Source of the DNA: Arsukibacterium sp.
Lineage (GTDB): Bacteria > Pseudomonadota > Gammaproteobacteria > Enterobacterales > Alteromonadaceae
Length of the DNA stretch: 64,000 nucleotides
Assembly (NCBI RefSeq): GCF_018402695.1
Contig: NZ_JAGYIM010000016.1
Span: 434,001 to 498,000, forward strand
Reading direction: 5' to 3'
Shown piece after piece: positions 63,077-64,000 of this stretch. The notes beneath the pieces are model-generated. The model saw nothing but the letters and a program-made list of their open reading frames with translations. It made no database searches and was not told where the DNA came from. The position numbers and the translations under genes were made by a program. The stretch's first letter is position 1; every line of letters begins with the position of its first letter.

Positions 63077-64000
63077 ATGGCAAGAGAACAACTAGGCATA
63101 TGTGCTGAGGCTAATCTTCATGCCAGCTATCTGCTGTTTAATGCGCCTGAAGGGCAGGAAGCTGTGCTTCGACAGAAGCTGGCGCGGGTACCATTATTGC
63201 TTGCCCGGTTGGCTGAACATTTCTCAGAAGCGCAACTGACGGGTGTCGTTGCTATAGGTGCCAATTATTGGGATAGTCTGTACCCGGGGGCCCGGCCACA
63301 AGAGTTACAAGCTTTTCCATTTGCTGGCAATGATAACCTGGCACTGGCTGAAGTGTGGGCCGATTTATTGATCGTTGTGCGCTCTGACAGGTTGGATGTC
63401 AATTATATTGCGTGTCAGCAAATACGTCAGCTGTTGAAACCTGATGTTGATTTACTTGAGCAATTACAGGGTTTCCGTTATTTGGACGGCCGCGATTTAA
63501 CCGGTTTTATTGACTCGCCACAAAACCCCAAAGGCAGCCGTAAGCGCCAGTTAGCTCTGGTTGATCCGATGAGTCAGCCAGTATTTGCCGCCGGCAGCTA
63601 TTTGCACTTACAACGTTGGCATTATGATTTACTTCACTGGCAGCAACTTGATATCAACCAGCAGGAAGAAATAATAGGGATAAGTAAAATAGAGGGAACG
63701 TTGCTGCCGTCACCCCGACTTCAGCCAAACAGCCATGCACTAACTTGCAGGCTAGGGAACAAAGAGGGGTCGCCGCTGCTGCTGATGCAAAATATGCCTT
63801 TTGCTGAGCAAAACAGCCAAGGCCTAATTAGCGTATGTTATGCCAGCGAGCCTGATAGCTTCAGCCGGCAGTTTGGTTATCAGTTAGGCTGTCAAACTGC
63901 CAGCCAGATACCTCAGGAACGAGCGGCAAGCCAATACGACTTATTTTTTGATTATTGCCATGCAGACCTTTGCGCTGCGTTTTTTGCACCTTCACTCAGC
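63077..64000 (+). CDS. DyP-type peroxidase-like protein, 5' part
   Basis: Open from ATG 63077 (GGGAAGG upstream) through the end of the window, 308 codons with no stop, so the 3' end is missing. The layout fits the DyP/YfeX heme peroxidases: an early GVVAIGANYWDSLYPGARP, DLLIVVRSDR, the DGRDLTGFIDSPQNPKGSR segment, RWHYDLLHWQQLDINQQEEI, SHALTCRLG and MPFAEQNSQGLISVCYAS. In active members the distal motif is GFxDGT; here the Asp is kept but followed by SPQ, so the catalytic centre may be altered. No signal peptide. The regulatory RNA and its box lie just upstream on the other strand. Confidence 0.75.
   Translation, partial: MAREQLGICAEANLHASYLLFNAPEGQEAVLRQKLARVPLLLARLAEHFSEAQLTGVVAIGANYWDSLYPGARPQELQAFPFAGNDNLALAEVWADLLIVVRSDRLDVNYIACQQIRQLLKPDVDLLEQLQGFRYLDGRDLTGFIDSPQNPKGSRKRQLALVDPMSQPVFAAGSYLHLQRWHYDLLHWQQLDINQQEEIIGISKIEGTLLPSPRLQPNSHALTCRLGNKEGSPLLLMQNMPFAEQNSQGLISVCYASEPDSFSRQFGYQLGCQTASQIPQERAASQYDLFFDYCHADLCAAFFAPSLS

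Overview
The window looks like chromosome from a marine or aquatic gammaproteobacterium of the Alteromonadales/Chromatiaceae type (Rheinheimera, Alishewanella or Arsukibacterium are the closest guesses). The grounds are the AcnB-YacL and AceF-Lpd gene orders, Rof, a GlnK-AmtB pair, large TonB-dependent receptors, a beta-propeller phytase, a PEP-CTERM protein, a DUF3612 regulator and a CsrB/GacA-box arrangement. No taxon can be proven from the sequence alone, and no rRNA, tRNA, transposase or CRISPR array was seen.

Layout. 1-2.4 kb: end of aceF and lpd (pyruvate dehydrogenase complex). 2.5-15.1 kb: an accessory block. It holds two hypothetical genes, a Fic toxin with a tiny overlapping antitoxin (fic carries a frameshift), and two paralogous minus-strand cassettes (A at 4.8-6.4 kb, B at 12.8-15.0 kb). 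Each cassette encodes a pore-former-like hydrophobic protein followed by small membrane proteins and a secreted protein, which resembles an effector/immunity layout. Between A and B lie a TPR-sulfotransferase, a TonB receptor and a ccdAB toxin-antitoxin pair. 15.2-23.5 kb: Rof, a VTT membrane protein, a lipoprotein with GSGD repeats, a NERD-domain membrane protein, a YgjP-like metalloprotein and two tandem secreted paralogues. 23.7-30.3 kb: a frameshifted glutaminase, a ChrR-like cupin, a VOC protein, a PAS-GGDEF-EAL protein, a universal stress protein and an ECF sigma factor. 30.4-33.6 kb: a Ser/Thr kinase with TPRs and a VIT-type transporter, both broken by many one-base indels although the protein sequence between them is well preserved. 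33.4-41.3 kb: a phosphoesterase lipoprotein, an AraC regulator, a GGDEF-like protein, a TonB receptor and a phytase lipoprotein (probable phytate/phosphate scavenging). 41.4-48.6 kb: an RND efflux pair, an Old Yellow Enzyme, a PEP-CTERM protein and a periplasmic solute-binding protein. 48.6-56.9 kb: a stand-alone malate-synthase-G insertion-domain protein divergent from a DUF3612 regulator, an M13 peptidase, acnB and yacL. 56.9-64 kb: a propeller sensor histidine kinase, glnK-amtB, then a non-coding stretch and the start of a DyP-type peroxidase-like gene.

The strongest non-protein feature is a roughly 430-nt minus-strand RNA gene at 62.43-62.86 kb. It has about 20 GGA motifs, many in 5-nt hairpin loops, a terminator at its 3' end and a perfect GacA/UvrY-type box (TGTGAG-N6-CTCACA) upstream. 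This is the architecture of a CsrB/RsmZ RNA that titrates CsrA. Around it are a 7-bp tandem repeat and a palindromic repeat element, and a second palindromic repeat family occurs three times between 49 and 56.4 kb.

Frames, motifs and coordinates were read from the sequence. Family names come from recalled motifs and gene context; no database search was possible.
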